Position numbers and translations under genes: made by a program
The notes under the pieces: generated by a model
The model's input: the letters and a program-made list of their open reading frames with translations, nothing else
Database searches by the model: none
Told to the model about the DNA's origin: nothing
In this document: positions 11,447-22,095 of the stretch, piece by piece
Position numbering within the stretch: position 1 is the first letter of the stretch
Layout: every line of letters starts with the position of its first letter
NCBI GenBank assembly: GCA_021292105.1
Contig: CM037868.1
Location: forward strand, 36,476,876 to 36,540,875
Source of the DNA: Anadara kagoshimensis
Lineage: Eukaryota; Mollusca; Bivalvia; Arcoida; Arcidae
Direction of reading: 5' to 3'
Length of the DNA stretch: 64,000 nt

Positions 11447-12307
11447 CAGTATAACCTGCTATAGAGTCCACCTCCATATAAAGTCCACCTGTCTATAGCA
11501 ACCGGTCTGAAGTATCCCCAATGGATTTTACTATACAATGACCCTGTATATAAAGTCCACCTGCCTAATGTGAATAGAGTCCACCATTTTCAGTCCCAAA
11601 TGACTTCTCAACCTGTCTATAAAGTCCACTTTTTCAATCAAATTTTTAAGTCTTTAGTTTTATAATTTCTTAGTTTGTGCAAAAAATCAACTTAATTCTT
11701 ATATTCTTAATGTATGAAGATTAGAAATATATAATTACATGTAGTATAATTACAAATCTTTGATCAGTGTATAGAGAGACATTCAAAGTTTTACCATTTT
11801 CCATTGTAACAAGTATAGTTGAGTTATAATAAGTAAAAATTTAAGAAAAAAACTCATATAAAGTCATTATTCTCATGTCAATGACTGAAGCCATTAAATC
11901 AGAAGGTAGAAATAGTCTTTGTTATTTACAGGTAGTATGTTTTCTATACCTGTAATCTTAATTAGTGACACCCTGCTTCTTAAGAAAACAAAGACAATTA
12001 GTCAAATGTATATCGATACAGTAACCATGTAATCATATGATTAAATACACGTTTCACATAAGTTCTATAATTAACTCTGAAAAGTCAATCAAAAATTATT
12101 TAAAAAACTATAATGAAAATTATTTTTAACAAATTTAATAAAATAGCATTTAAATATATACTACATATGTTTCACTCATTTGTAAAACAATATCAACAAT
12201 AAATAATAACATGTCGGTAAGTGGTGACCCTCTGTATAAAGTCCACCTGTCTATTAAGTCCACTTTTGCCCAGTCCCCTGGGTGGTCTTTATACACAGGT
12301 TATACTG
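11447..12307. mobile_element. Larger Tigger/pogo-like non-autonomous element (861 bp)
   Basis: Termini CAGTATAACCTGCTATAGAG and (inverted) CAGTATAACCTGTGTATAAA, TA on each side. Several internal copies of the TATAAAGTCCACC end motif lie near both ends. No transposase frame in the interior. Confidence 0.85.
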
Positions 12308-12338
<31 letters not shown>

Positions 12339-12444
12339 AATCTCTTGAGAGCAAAATATCCCCTCCAAACCCTCAAAATATTCCAAGATGATTATTTTTA
12401 ATAAAGTAATTTTGTGCAACTATTTTTACCAAGAAAACTGAAAA

Positions 12445-12475
<31 letters not shown>

Positions 12476-12480
12476 ATATT
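12308..12480. repeat. Right copy of the flanking duplication with (TAAA)n tracts
   Basis: Near-copy of 11318-11446. The element inserted in a TAAA run between two copies, or the segment duplicated around it. Confidence 0.85.
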
Positions 12481-12582
12481 GCTTCTATGAGTACCGTAAT
12501 ATCCAAATTTATGAACGAATTATTATTCTTTTTTTTTTAACTTCCCTTACTTATTCGAAATCAAAAAAAAACATACTAATCC

Positions 12583-12845
12583 ATGTCCAAATCACAATCC
12601 AGAAGCAAAGTAAAAACGTTGGAACTGACAAGTTAGGCTAGACACGTGAACTTCCACCAGGGAAGTGAGGCCGGATGCTCAGGAAGGGTAAGCACCTACT
12701 GTTTAGCTAGCTACACCCGCCACGTGTGTAATCAAAATTGTGTGAAAGGAACATGGAACTATGAGATGTCAAATATATCCTGGGCAATCCTGGACACAGA
12801 GACGTCAAACGTATCAACAATACTGTGATGACGGCAATAAAACTT
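12583..12845 (-). mobile_element. SINE-5-related repeat copy
   Basis: Near full-length match to 7885-8130, including GGCCGGATGCTCAGGAAGG and TTTAGCTAGCTACACC. Confidence 0.75.
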
Positions 12846-13129
12846 TTTGAGGGGGGAAATAATTTAATCAAGGAAAATGGAGTCATGCTAATGGTGGCTA
12901 TGGTGAGTATAGTAAATGTATAACTGTTATTTATCTTAATCTTTTATTTTAGTATTTGAAAAAATGATATAAAAGTTGATTTTAATAAAAAATTAATTGA
13001 ATCTGATTTTTAGGGTGTCATTGAGAATTTACCCAGTGTGCACAGCATCCATTGTTTTATTTTTCAATGACCTGATGGATTAAAGTGCCTATCAATGCCA
13101 TAGGATGACAGATCCTAGTGTGAAAAAGT

Positions 13130-13711
13130 TTGTCAGTTCGCTTGCTCACGTTTGGTGGTATTTTCTGTGCACTCCAGTTTTTTCACCTTCCCAGAAGTGA
13201 CCATCTCCATATAAGTTAAAATATTTTGACTGAGGCATAAAAAACATCATTAGTGCACTTAACTCCATAATCCAATAATTATCAATAATAAAGGTAAAAA
13301 ATCTTGTCTGTGGTGTAAAACAACATTACTTCTTTCCATTCTATCCCAGAACTGTTAGCCTTGATGTAAGTAAAAGTATTTTGACTGGGATGTAAAGAAC
13401 CATTACTCTACTCAACCATCTCAGAACTAACCACCTTCTATAACTTTAAGAATCTTGACTGGGACATAAAACACCATTTGTTCACTCAACTCCAGAATTC
13501 CAAAACTGGCCATCTTGATACATGTATAAAGGTAAAAGTATCTTCCATATCACCAGTACTCCACTCAACCATCCCTGAACTGTCTTGATATAAATGTCAG
13601 AATCTTGATCGCGGTGTAAAACTCCATAACTCCACTCTACCCTGAACTGACCAACTCAAAATAAGCGACAGAATTTTGCTTTGGTAAAAAAAACCACCAT
13701 TACTCCACTCT
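13130..13711 (+). repeat. Tandem array of about seven SINE 3' tails, abutting the HMG20A stop
   Basis: Units of about 80 bp, each with an (ATC)CCAGAACTGACC-like block, then CTTGATATAAGTGAAAGTAT, then TTGACTGGGATGTAAAACACC and ATTACTCCACTC. They are antisense to HMG20A and probably lie in its 3' UTR. Confidence 0.8.
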
Positions 13712-13896
13712 TTAAAGATTTGCATCAACAATTAACTCCACTGCTTTTATTACATACCCTTCTATATTAAGTCTGCCGACGATTTCTCTAACAGTCGTGA
13801 TTAGAGACTCGTTTTCCTGTGGACACTCCAGTATAATATTGTGTAATTTTGTCATATAAACATCAATACTCTCTAGTGTGGGAAATTCACTTGTAC
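13712..13896 (-). CDS. HMG20A: HMG20A terminal coding exon 9
   Basis: Acceptor atattacag, then [40 protein letters not shown] and a lineage-specific tail to TAA at 13712-13714. The human tail stops soon after the equivalent of VGRL, so about 18 residues are extra. No AATAAA occurs on the gene strand until about 13060, so the 3' UTR probably runs through the array of SINE tails that begins directly after the stop. Confidence 0.93.
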
Positions 13897-16800
13897 CTGT
13901 AATATAAAATAAGATAAATTCATCCTTATCCAAATGACAACTTACAACAAAGAACATGATTAATTGTATTTGACATTCTGTAAGTAAAAAGGGCCCCTAG
14001 AACAATTCAATCATCATGCAGAAAACACATTTTAAAAGCAATAAATATAGTCTGTTACATAAAAAACATGACTTTGTCTGTTTTCTACAATTTTACCACA
14101 AATATTGTGATGATTTAACTTTTATTACTATTTTATTTATTACTCAATATTGGTGCTTCAAAAATATCATAAATATACAAAATCTACATTTTGCAATAAG
14201 GTCCTTTTTTGCATATGGATAGTCATATATGTATACACAAATCCTTTGCAAGCATTTGAACATGTAAGGCTTCCATTGAGGAAGGGATCAGGAATTAGTC
14301 TTTGATGGTCTGCTGAATGATTTGAAATGAAAATCACAAAACAGAAGTTAGACTGAGGAGAATGCAATAAATATTGCTAGTACTGCACGCATTCTCATTT
14401 TTATACCTTTTTCAACCATCAACCCCACATCTCTGTTACATAATTAAAATCAATTTTTTTTCCTGCAAATATAGTCTTGCATTTATGCTATTTTTCAATC
14501 AAAAGAAACACAAGATACTGTAGGTGAAAAAAGGTACAATTCACAAACAGAAAATCCCTTGATCTGCTGTACCGTTTATAGTATATGTATGGTTATAGTA
14601 ATATTAGAGAATCCCAACTATCACACTTATTTTACAAGTGATCCACAAATGTGTAGTCAAAATCAAACATTTTACTGACCTGGTAATGGAATACTGGCAA
14701 AGCTATTTGTGAGTGTAGTTCTTAAAGCGTCTAGGTGACCTTGAAGTGCCATGTTTGTACTTCGTTGTTGTACGGTGTCAATTTCCAGTTTTTCTATAGC
14801 CTGTTTCATATTTTCTATGTGTTTACTTAAAATGGCATTCTGTTCTTCTAGTTCTGTCGTTTGTTTACGCATCTGTCGAAGTTCTGTTTCTCTGGCTGTA
14901 ATATCAAAACAAAAATTTTATGATACAGAGTTGAGTTGAGTAATGGTGTTTATCGTCCCAGTCAAGAATATTTCACTTATATCGAGACATCGCCAGCTAT
15001 AGGCGAAGGTACAGAAATTTTGCCTGTGCATTGCACTTATGGCATTATACAGCAGCGTTCTTTGGCGTGCCAAGTCAACCGTGACATGGGACCTTGTTTA
15101 TTTTAAGTTCCCATCCGAAAGAACTGTGACTTTCATTCCGTAATGCTGAGTGCTTGGCGAAGGAACAGTCACTACCCACTTTCAAGTCTTGGGTCAGATC
15201 CGGTCGGGGTTCGAACCCATGACCTTCCACTTAAGGAGCGAGCACTCTACCAACTGAGCTACCGCAGTGGTCTCATAATACAGAAAGAGTATAGTTAACA
15301 TTTTTTTATCAGAGTGATCGTTATTTGGAGTGCCTACGGAAACATTTCACCTGTGGCTTGCAAATTCAAACTAGGATCTGTCCTGAGAGGGATTTGTATC
15401 TAGGCTGAGAGAGATTCTGTGATCTGTTAGCCTTATAGAACAAGAGTTATTAATAGAAAATGAGTTCCTCAAGTTCATTTTAAAACTTTAATACTGTAAA
15501 GGGGATTATTTTCGGGGGGTGAAAATTTCACGATTTCTGAAATCTGACATTTCACGTGAGCGTAATTTCCATGTTACCGTTATAAGTGGGTGTATATTCT
15601 GTATATTATAATAAATATAAACCTGTATAGTTGTCATTTTTGTGTGGGTAAAAACTTCGCGGTAATTTCTTTAGCGCGAAATAAGCGAAATGTTTAACCA
15701 CACGAAAATCCCCCTACAGTATTTATTGATAAAAAAACTTCATTAACATGATTAATGGTACTCATTTTAACATCCATGACATGATCATGAGAGAAACCAG
15801 AGTCACTGGAGAAAATTAGCAAGCAAACTGGTAAATTGTCGATCATTAGGATCTGCCCGAGTGGTATTCAAATCTAGGCAGCAAGATGCTGTGTGATGCA
15901 TGTATGTAAGCCTGCACTTTAGACCTTCCAGCAATTAGAAAATCAGAAATCTTATAAACACTAAGTGGACTAAAGCACGTTTTTACAGATTATGCCCCCC
16001 CCCCCACCACCACATAGGTTTCAATTTTTGCTTGTTGAAGGTTGGTGGTTTTCTTTGGTACTCCTATTTTCTCTACTCTTCCTGAACTAAATGCCATGAT
16101 ATAAGTGAAATAATCTTAACTGGGGCATTAAAAACTATTTCTGTGTTTCTTTCTCTCAAGCGATTGACCATAGTCAAACATGCAGTGATGAGACCAATTG
16201 ACGCATCGCCGGTCACTCCCACAATGTTCCAACACTGGCCGCCATCATGGTACCAAAGCAGCATCACAGCAACTAATGACGTTCTAGTGTCAGTGACATC
16301 ATAAAACTGCAAAACTCTGGCCCAGTTTTCATTCTTTTTGCGTGTAGTTCAAGCATGTCGGTCCTTTGTCGGAACACTGTGGGCGTGGCTAAAGGTGACA
16401 ATGTTAGCTACTTGGCCAAAGTGTAACCCTGAGCTGTTTCAGGATGGTAAAATTTCATAAAAACTTCTAAATTCTGGCTACTGTAACTCACTTTTGTTAT
16501 GATCTAAGAACTCTTCTGTAAATATTGGTATGTTAAATGTTCCTTCTTCTACTTCATGAACTAAAGCCTGAAATACAACAACGGTAATGTGTAATGTGAT
16601 GAATATGGAAGAATCCTTTAGCGATTTAAACTAGAATGGTCACTAAAGCTGACTTATAACCTTCATAGGTTTTGTCACTAGGTCATGACCCTTGACCTAT
16701 GCACCTTATTTCAGTATGCAACACTAGGGGTGGGTATTGGGAAAAAAAGCATATTACAATATATTGCAATATTTGAGAAAATATTGCAATACATATTGCA

Positions 16801-19800
16801 ATATATTGCAAAGTTAATGAATGCTTAAAAGATAAATGAACCGTCATCCAAGTTTGGGTGATGGCGGCGAATGTGCGACGTAAGATTACTTGTACCCCCC
16901 AGCGTATTTATTGTCTGCATTACAGACAGTGCATACTGCTATATTTTCATTAATAGTCCCCGCTATTTGCCTAAAATTAAATGTTCCCACACTTTTGCCT
17001 TTGCTCGTTTGTTTTTGACAAGTTTTACTTCGTCGTCTGCCATTATCAGTTATAACATGTATACATGTCTGTATCTCAGACGCGCTTTATTTTGTATGTA
17101 GTTGACAAACAATTACGAGATAAAGATTATATTACAGCCTTTTTAGTGTTAATAACAAAATAATGACCGTAAAGCATAATCTACTGATTTTTTAAAATTT
17201 CCGCGGTATACCGGTTTTTTATTTTGCGTACCGGTATATTGTATCGACCCTGCCATACCGCAATATATCGGTATACTGGTAATATCGCACACCCTTATGC
17301 AACACTTCATCTCAAGTTGGCTTACTCTTGTGCAAAGTTTGATCAAAACCAATACAGTCCAACCTGCCTTAAACGCCACCTCTATAGAAGGGATACCTGC
17401 TTATAAAGGCCAGTATAATTGTATCCCAATTGTTCTTTATTTATACTATTTGAACCTGTGTATAAAGGCCACCTGTCCATTAAGGCCACTTTCACTGGTT
17501 CCCTTGGGTGGTCTTTATAAACAGGTTTGACTGTACATAGAAATGGAAGATATGGCATGGACACGATATTGGCATGGATAGTCAGATGGATGGAGAGACA
17601 TATACGCCCCTAAACTTTACTTGAGGAAGATATATAAAAAAAAAATAAAAAAAATAAATGTCTGTAGAACCTAACATGATGTACACAGACTACTGTATCT
17701 CTAGAACCTCTGTATATAGGGGTAATTTAAGATCCAAATCGCTGGTTTTGAATATTAGTTGGTGTAAGTGATTGTGATATAATAGATGACAAAAGTGATC
17801 CCATCCTTGGATGAGATAGAGAAATTCAAAATCAGAACAATCCAGAGAGATTGGCACAGAAAACACTGCCCACTAAATTAACTCACATCCATTGTACTTC
17901 TATTTTCTTGATCCAATTCAGCTAAAATAGAAAGAAAAATCAAAATTAAAATGCATACATTATTTCATATAGTTTATATCCCAGTCAAAAAAATTCACTT
18001 ATATCGAGATATCGCTAGATATAGGTAAAGTGGCACATACCTACTGTGTCATTTAAGGTATCTTCTAGAGCTGTAATCGTGGGACAAAAAGGCATCGTGA
18101 TATTGTCGAACTTTTGACAATATCATTGTGAGAATATCGCGATATTTCCAGATGAATTTGTTCAAGAGATGTGCTGGGGTTTGTATTTTTGCAGTTAGCT
18201 AATATATACATAAAATATGGTATGCATCATATATTTATCATGCCACCTATCAGTAATAATTTGTTTGTGGTTCATGGCAAAACCACATGTTAAATCTTCT
18301 TAATCATGATCAATACACACGTGACCCAATGATTTAAAAGATTTTTTTTGTAACCAATAGTGTTCTGCAATATCGTGATGTAAGCTTTGTAACCAACATG
18401 TCCTCAGAAACAATAATCTCGATGAAAATATATAATAACAGCACTAGTATCTTCTGGGGTAATTTTTTACCTAGAAGCATCCTTAAAAATGCTTGCAATT
18501 ATATAAAATGAACCCATTTTTGCATCGTCTACACAAACGATGACACATTTGTTACTTGAGAGACTGTCTTTATTCACTAGACGAATAAATAATCCAAAAT
18601 TTTATGAGAAGAAATGTGAAATAGAGGATGGGATTTATTATCAGTAATTTTGTTTGCCTAAAATTACTACCGAATAAAGGTAGTGTCTTCTGAGGAAAAA
18701 TCACTGAATTTTCACAATTTGACCACTAAAATTCCCAAAAATCTAGTTGTCCTTAGCCACAAAATAGATAATGTCACAATATAACATCTTTGCAATGAAG
18801 ATTTTAAGCTATTGCTAGCATGCCAACATGCAGTTTGCTGCATTTCAAAACTTTAAATTTTCCCAATTTAACAGGCAGAATGAAGTATTATTATTTAAAT
18901 CTGTGATTATAAACAGCAGTCATTTTTACCTTTTCTCTTTTTTTCTTTAAACTGTTTATAAGCCTCTGTCTTTTGATAAGCTTCTATTTCTTTTATGTAT
19001 CTTTCTTTGTCTTTTTCAGCATCATCTAAATATCTCTGTAATGACAGAAAGACTAAAAAACTGTAATTAAAATGGTGATAGAAAGAATAACGAGTTATAA
19101 CTGAAATGGGATGACATTTCAAAAGTGTCCCCTAATCAACCCCAAAATGGGAAATCCCCAACCAAATAAAACCCTTTTTTCATCACCAAATAATTGCTGA
19201 TGTCATCATAATCATGTAAAACAAAATCAAAAGTAGTGCAAAAAAAAAAAAAAAATTTTACTGACTGGGAATTTTTTATGTTTTGTTTTTAAAATACCAT
19301 TATTGCATTTTTTGAAACAAAACATGTAACTTTGATACCCATTTTCATATGCATTTTGTCCATTCAGAATTGTAGTCTTTTGAACTGAAAAATATCAAGT
19401 CTTGGTCCAGGTGCAACGGATCACAGAAGCCAAATATCTGTTTTTCATGCTGTGGGAGTTCAGTCCACAGAGAACCGAGCATTCTAGTGAATTCTGAGAA
19501 TGTCAAGACTAGACTGTCTTGGTTTAGGTGTAAATGATCATGGAAACCTTACCTGTTTTCCATGCGGTGGGAGTTCAGTCTACAGAGAACCCAGCATTCT
19601 AGTGAATTCTGAGAATGTCAAGACTGGACTGTCTTGGTTTAGGTGTAAATGATCATGGAAACCTTACCTGTTTTCCATGCGGTGGGAGTTCAGTCTACAG
19701 AGAACCCAGCATTCTAGTGAATTCTGAGAATGTCAAGACTGGACTGTCTTGGTTTAGGTGTAAATGATCATGGAAACCTTACCTGTTTTCCATGCGGTGG

Positions 19801-22095
19801 GAGTTCAGTCCACTGAGAACCGAGCATTCTAGTGAATTCTGAGAATGTCAAGACTAGACTGTCTTGGTTTAGATGTAAATGATCATGGAAGCCTTACCTG
19901 TTTTTCATGTTGTGGGAGTTTAGTCCACTCAGAACCAAGCATTCTAGTTAATTCTGAGAATGTCAAGGCAGGATTCTCTTTCCGGAGTACTTCTCGCCTT
20001 TCATTTAAGAACCTGACATATCCAGTCAGCGGTTGTTTAGGTGCATTGTTGTCCTTTAACTTCTTTCTTTTCTTTCCTTTTGGCCATCCTCCTCTCTTTT
20101 TCTACAAATAGTAAATTGAGATGGTCAGTTCAGGGAAGGCAGAGGAAACCACAGGCCTGTCAAAAATTGAACAATTGACTAACCAAATGGAGTCCAAGAT
20201 CAGCTACCGAGTGACCGATTAATTTATTGTTTGAGGTAAGGAGAGTTCTAGGTTTAAATTACACTCGGGGCAAATCTTGGTGTAAGGAAGTTTCAATTTC
20301 ATCAGCCAATTGTTTTTACCACCTGACACTCGCAATATCGTCCACCATCATCTGAACTTGATGATTATTATTCAATTCTACTACCATTAATTGAGTTTCA
20401 AGTTGAGTATGAGATCATATTTTTTTTTGTTTGTAAATTAAAAAAAAAATTAAACTTATAATTTGTATAAAATTTTACCTCTGAACTTGTGTGGGCATCA
20501 CTGTCTGTTGGTATCTGAGGCACTGAAATTAAAACAAAGAAATTAGAAAATTATTCATGGTTACCCGTAGCTCTGGGATTCAACAATGTTGCAAACTGTG
20601 TTTTTCTGTTTTAAAGATTGGTAACAAAATGGAAGGATATTGTCATTAGCGAATCAACCTTTCTTGTTATACATATTACCGGTAAAGGAAAATAGTACTT
20701 CTCCCATTGAATAATTTCATCATTTGTCAATCAAACTTTTCAAGGTTTTTTCAAATTTTTGAAAAGAAACTGTTAACTTGGGACTAAGTCACTAAGTTGG
20801 CAAAGTATGAAAGACCTCCACAGACTTACCTAAACATTTATAATTCAGGAAAACACACTTCCAAATTTCAAATTATTGTGTAACAACATTCATTAACACT
20901 ACTAAAATTGCCCCCATTTTTGTGGTCATCTTAAAACTTAAAATTATGACCACAAACAAAGCAAAACATACAGTGTATTTCTCTGACAAGAATGCACATT
21001 AAACATGTATCCTTTGAACATGTTGAAATAATGGTTGTAAACTAAGTGGAATGGTTGAAGTCCCTCCACCAGTATTATAACCATCCTACTGGAAATTTAC
21101 CCAGTGTGCATAAAAAGTCTGAAATTTTTTAATCAGTGGACCCAAAATGTGCTTGTCTTTTTTTGGCTGTTTCTGTTATTAACCAGTATTGTGCTGTGTT
21201 CATGTTCTGTTCACTGCTGACGAGTAATGAACATACATGCCATATCTCACGCTGTGAGACAAAACCTCACAGATTTTTGTTTATTTTTTAAACTCCCGGC
21301 GTTAGATCGATTTCTCACGGAAAATTGCTATTTCTCCCTTTAATTTTTTTCAACCAAGCTACGCCAATCAATTGGGATGATTACTGAATAAACATGGTTT
21401 GAAGTGTCCAAAGTCGTGTGCAATGTACCGTAGATAATCATTATGTTTCTTAATTATACTTCTTTTATAACGTACCCTGAGCTAAATCAGCTAAAGCTTG
21501 TCCATGACCGGTGATAAAACTCCCATCAGCTGTAGTAAATCTGAAATCATAACAATAAATCAGTAATAAACTTGCAGGATTGGATTAATGGTGGTTTATG
21601 CCGCAGTCAAGATTCTTTCTCTTCCATAGAGGTAGTCAGTTCTGGGATGATGGAGTAATGATGTTTTACACCCAAGTCAAGATTTTCATTTATATTGAGG
21701 TAGTCAGTTCTGGGATTATGTACTGTAGAAATGGTGTTTTATACTCTTATCAATATCCTTGCATTTATATCAAATATTTCTGGGACGGTGGAGAGGAGAA
21801 GAATAATGGTGTTTTATGCCCCAGTCAAGATTCTTTCATTGATCAATATCGAGATTGTCAGTTCTGGGATTGTAGAGTGGTGTGAGTGATGGAATTTTTG
21901 TGATACTGAAGTGGTCAGTTTTGGGATGGTAGAGGAAACCAGCGACATAAGTTAAGATCAGGTACATGTAGTTACTTACGTGGCATCTACTGTAAGGTCA
22001 TTACTCTCTTTGGAAACATCATCATCAAACCCTTCAAAGTTCAGCTTTAAACCAGACAACATAGCGTTACTGGAACCAGAGCCTAAGTCCATCAT
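13712..22095 (-). CDS. HMG20A: HMG20A-like HMG-box chromatin protein, complete spliced CDS (9 coding exons, 348 aa)
   Basis: Joining minus-strand exons 22095-21980, 21540-21476, 20522-20479, 20101-19898, 19035-18930, 17921-17887, 16567-16492, 14895-14680 and 13896-13712 gives 1047 nt with no internal stop. Every intron is GT-AG. The protein has an acidic N-terminus (FEGFDDD), a basic tract at residues 76-91, an HMG box at about 95-163 ([34 protein letters not shown]), the segment [15 protein letters not shown] (about 201-215), a coiled coil (about 217-275) and a tail with SFASIPLPG and TVREIVGRL. These match vertebrate HMG20A/HMG20B in order; human HMG20A is about the same length. HMG20A (iBRAF) is a nuclear DNA-binding protein that acts with or against the LSD1-CoREST/REST machinery at neuronal genes. 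Bilaterians outside vertebrates usually have one HMG20 gene, so it may be the co-orthologue of HMG20A and HMG20B. The start chosen is the first of two adjacent ATGs, 13 nt into its exon, so the gene has at least one further 5' UTR exon. Confidence 0.95.
14680..14895 (-). CDS. HMG20A: HMG20A coding exon 8: coiled coil
   Basis: Acceptor gatattacag, 216 nt, donor GTCAGT. Encodes [20 protein letters not shown], continuing as a heptad-rich coiled coil, then [20 protein letters not shown] and PLPG. This is the region used by vertebrate HMG20 proteins for dimerisation and partner binding. A SINE sits only about 35 bp upstream of its acceptor. Confidence 0.95.
14930..15277 (-). mobile_element. SINE-1, full length, in HMG20A intron 7
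   Basis: Complete from the tail (TTGAGTTGAGTAATGGTGTT) to the tRNA-like head (minus GGTAGCTCAGTTGGTAGAGT). Flanked by ATACAGA at 14923-14929 and 15278-15284, an approximate target duplication. Ends about 35 bp from the exon 8 acceptor. Confidence 0.9.
15305..15435 (-). mobile_element. SINE-2 fragment in HMG20A intron 7
   Basis: Contains AACTAGGATCTGTCCTGAGA and GGGATTTGTATCTAGGC in the order seen in other SINE-2 copies. Confidence 0.55.
15494..15719. mobile_element. TIR MITE (226 bp), TA-flanked, in HMG20A intron 7
   Basis: Left end CTGTAAAGGGGATTATTTTC and inverted right end CTGTAGGGGGATTTTCGTG, with TA on both sides. No coding content. Likely a Tc1/mariner-type non-autonomous element. Confidence 0.75.
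15785..15930 (-). mobile_element. SINE-2 fragment in HMG20A intron 7
   Basis: GAGAAACCAGAGTCACTGGA, GCAAGCAAACTGGTAAATTG and TAGGATCTGCCCGAGTGG follow the SINE-2 order. Confidence 0.6.
16195..16402. mobile_element. TIR MITE copy, family of 37712
   Basis: Starts CAATTGACGCATCGCCGG, ends near GTGGGCGTGGCTAAAGGTG. The core GACGTTCTAGTGTCAGTGAC is shared with the 37712 copy. Both copies keep the same open frame ([12 protein letters not shown]) but no known protein. Confidence 0.65.
16492..16567 (-). CDS. HMG20A: HMG20A coding exon 7
   Basis: Acceptor ttgtatttcag, donor GTGAGT. Encodes [20 protein letters not shown] then LDHNK, a signature segment of HMG20 proteins upstream of the coiled coil. 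Confidence 0.93.
16725..17297 (-). mobile_element. hAT non-autonomous element with BED-finger remnant, HMG20A intron 6
   Basis: Termini TAGGGGTG and (inverted) TAAGGGTG, flanked by the perfect 8-bp duplication TGCAACAC (16717-16724, 17298-17305), which is diagnostic of hAT. The minus-strand frame 17043-16963 reads [20 protein letters not shown] and then a stop; another frame continues with [16 protein letters not shown], the CxxC part of a BED zinc finger. The AT-rich interior holds repeated ATTGCAATAT and CGGTATACCGG words. Transposase is mostly deleted. Confidence 0.85.
17355..17533. mobile_element. Tigger/pogo-like MITE (179 bp), HMG20A intron 6
   Basis: CAGTCCAACCTGCCTTAAAC and inverted CAGTCAAACCTGTTTATAAA ends, TA on both sides; close relative of the 10316 copy. 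Confidence 0.88.
17887..17921 (-). CDS. HMG20A: HMG20A coding exon 6 (35 nt)
   Basis: Acceptor ctattttag, donor GTGAGT. Encodes [12 protein letters not shown] and keeps frame between exons 5 and 7. Short, so found only through phase and position. Confidence 0.8.
17982..18055 (-). mobile_element. SINE-1 tail fragment, HMG20A intron 5
   Basis: CCCAGTCAAAAAAATTCACT, then TATCGAGATATCGCTAGATA and TAGGTAAAGTGGCAC match the SINE-1 3' end. 5' part absent. Confidence 0.7.
18930..19035 (-). CDS. HMG20A: HMG20A coding exon 5: HMG box helix 3
   Basis: Acceptor gtcattacag, donor GTAAAA. Encodes [20 protein letters not shown], then [15 protein letters not shown], closely matching the vertebrate segment R-Y-L-D-E-A-D-R-D-K-E-R-Y. 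Confidence 0.95.
19399..19975 (-). repeat. 115-bp tandem array derived from HMG20A exon 4 3' end and donor
   Basis: Five head-to-tail copies with a 115-bp step (starts near 19399, 19516, 19631, 19746, 19861; the first is 117 bp and diverged). The last copy is the functional 3' end of exon 4. Each unit holds HMG-box codons from LTFSE to KQ plus about 45 bp of intron. Three decoys keep an intact CAG|GTAAGG donor (exon-end equivalents 19783, 19668, 19553). The outermost has lost it (CAGATATTT). Two decoys carry a TAG where the box Trp should be. One reads open as [20 protein letters not shown]. Confidence 0.93.
19898..20101 (-). CDS. HMG20A: HMG20A coding exon 4: basic tract and first two thirds of the HMG box
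   Basis: Acceptor tatttgtag, 204 nt (68 codons, phase 0 at both ends), donor CAG|GTAAGG. Encodes [16 protein letters not shown], then [20 protein letters not shown]..., and ends [12 protein letters not shown]. The conserved box Trp is residue 134. Its last ~75 nt and its donor are the template of the tandem array just downstream (19399-19975). Reading past the donor gives VRLP and then a stop. Confidence 0.95.
20479..20522 (-). CDS. HMG20A: HMG20A coding exon 3 (44-nt microexon-like)
   Basis: Acceptor aatttcag and donor GTAAAA enclose [15 protein letters not shown]. It ends in phase 0. The low-complexity Ser/Asp/Thr content fits the linker before the HMG box. Confidence 0.85.
21476..21540 (-). 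CDS. HMG20A: HMG20A coding exon 2
   Basis: Acceptor atttcag, 65 nt, donor GTACGT. Encodes [20 protein letters not shown] with split codons at both ends that match the neighbouring exons' phases. Confidence 0.88.
21580..21945 (-). repeat. Tandem array of about five SINE 3' tails, HMG20A intron 1 and flank
   Basis: Units of about 75 bp with GTTTTATGCCCCAGTCAAGA and GTCAGTTCTGGGATGATGGA. Same tail as the arrays at 13130 and 51730 but on the opposite strand. Confidence 0.75.

Noticed and set aside
11096-14680. Splicing of HMG20A exon 8 directly to the orphan exon at 11188
   Set aside because: The phases do not match: the join gives a stop after two codons, while exon 9 matches the conserved HMG20A C-terminus.
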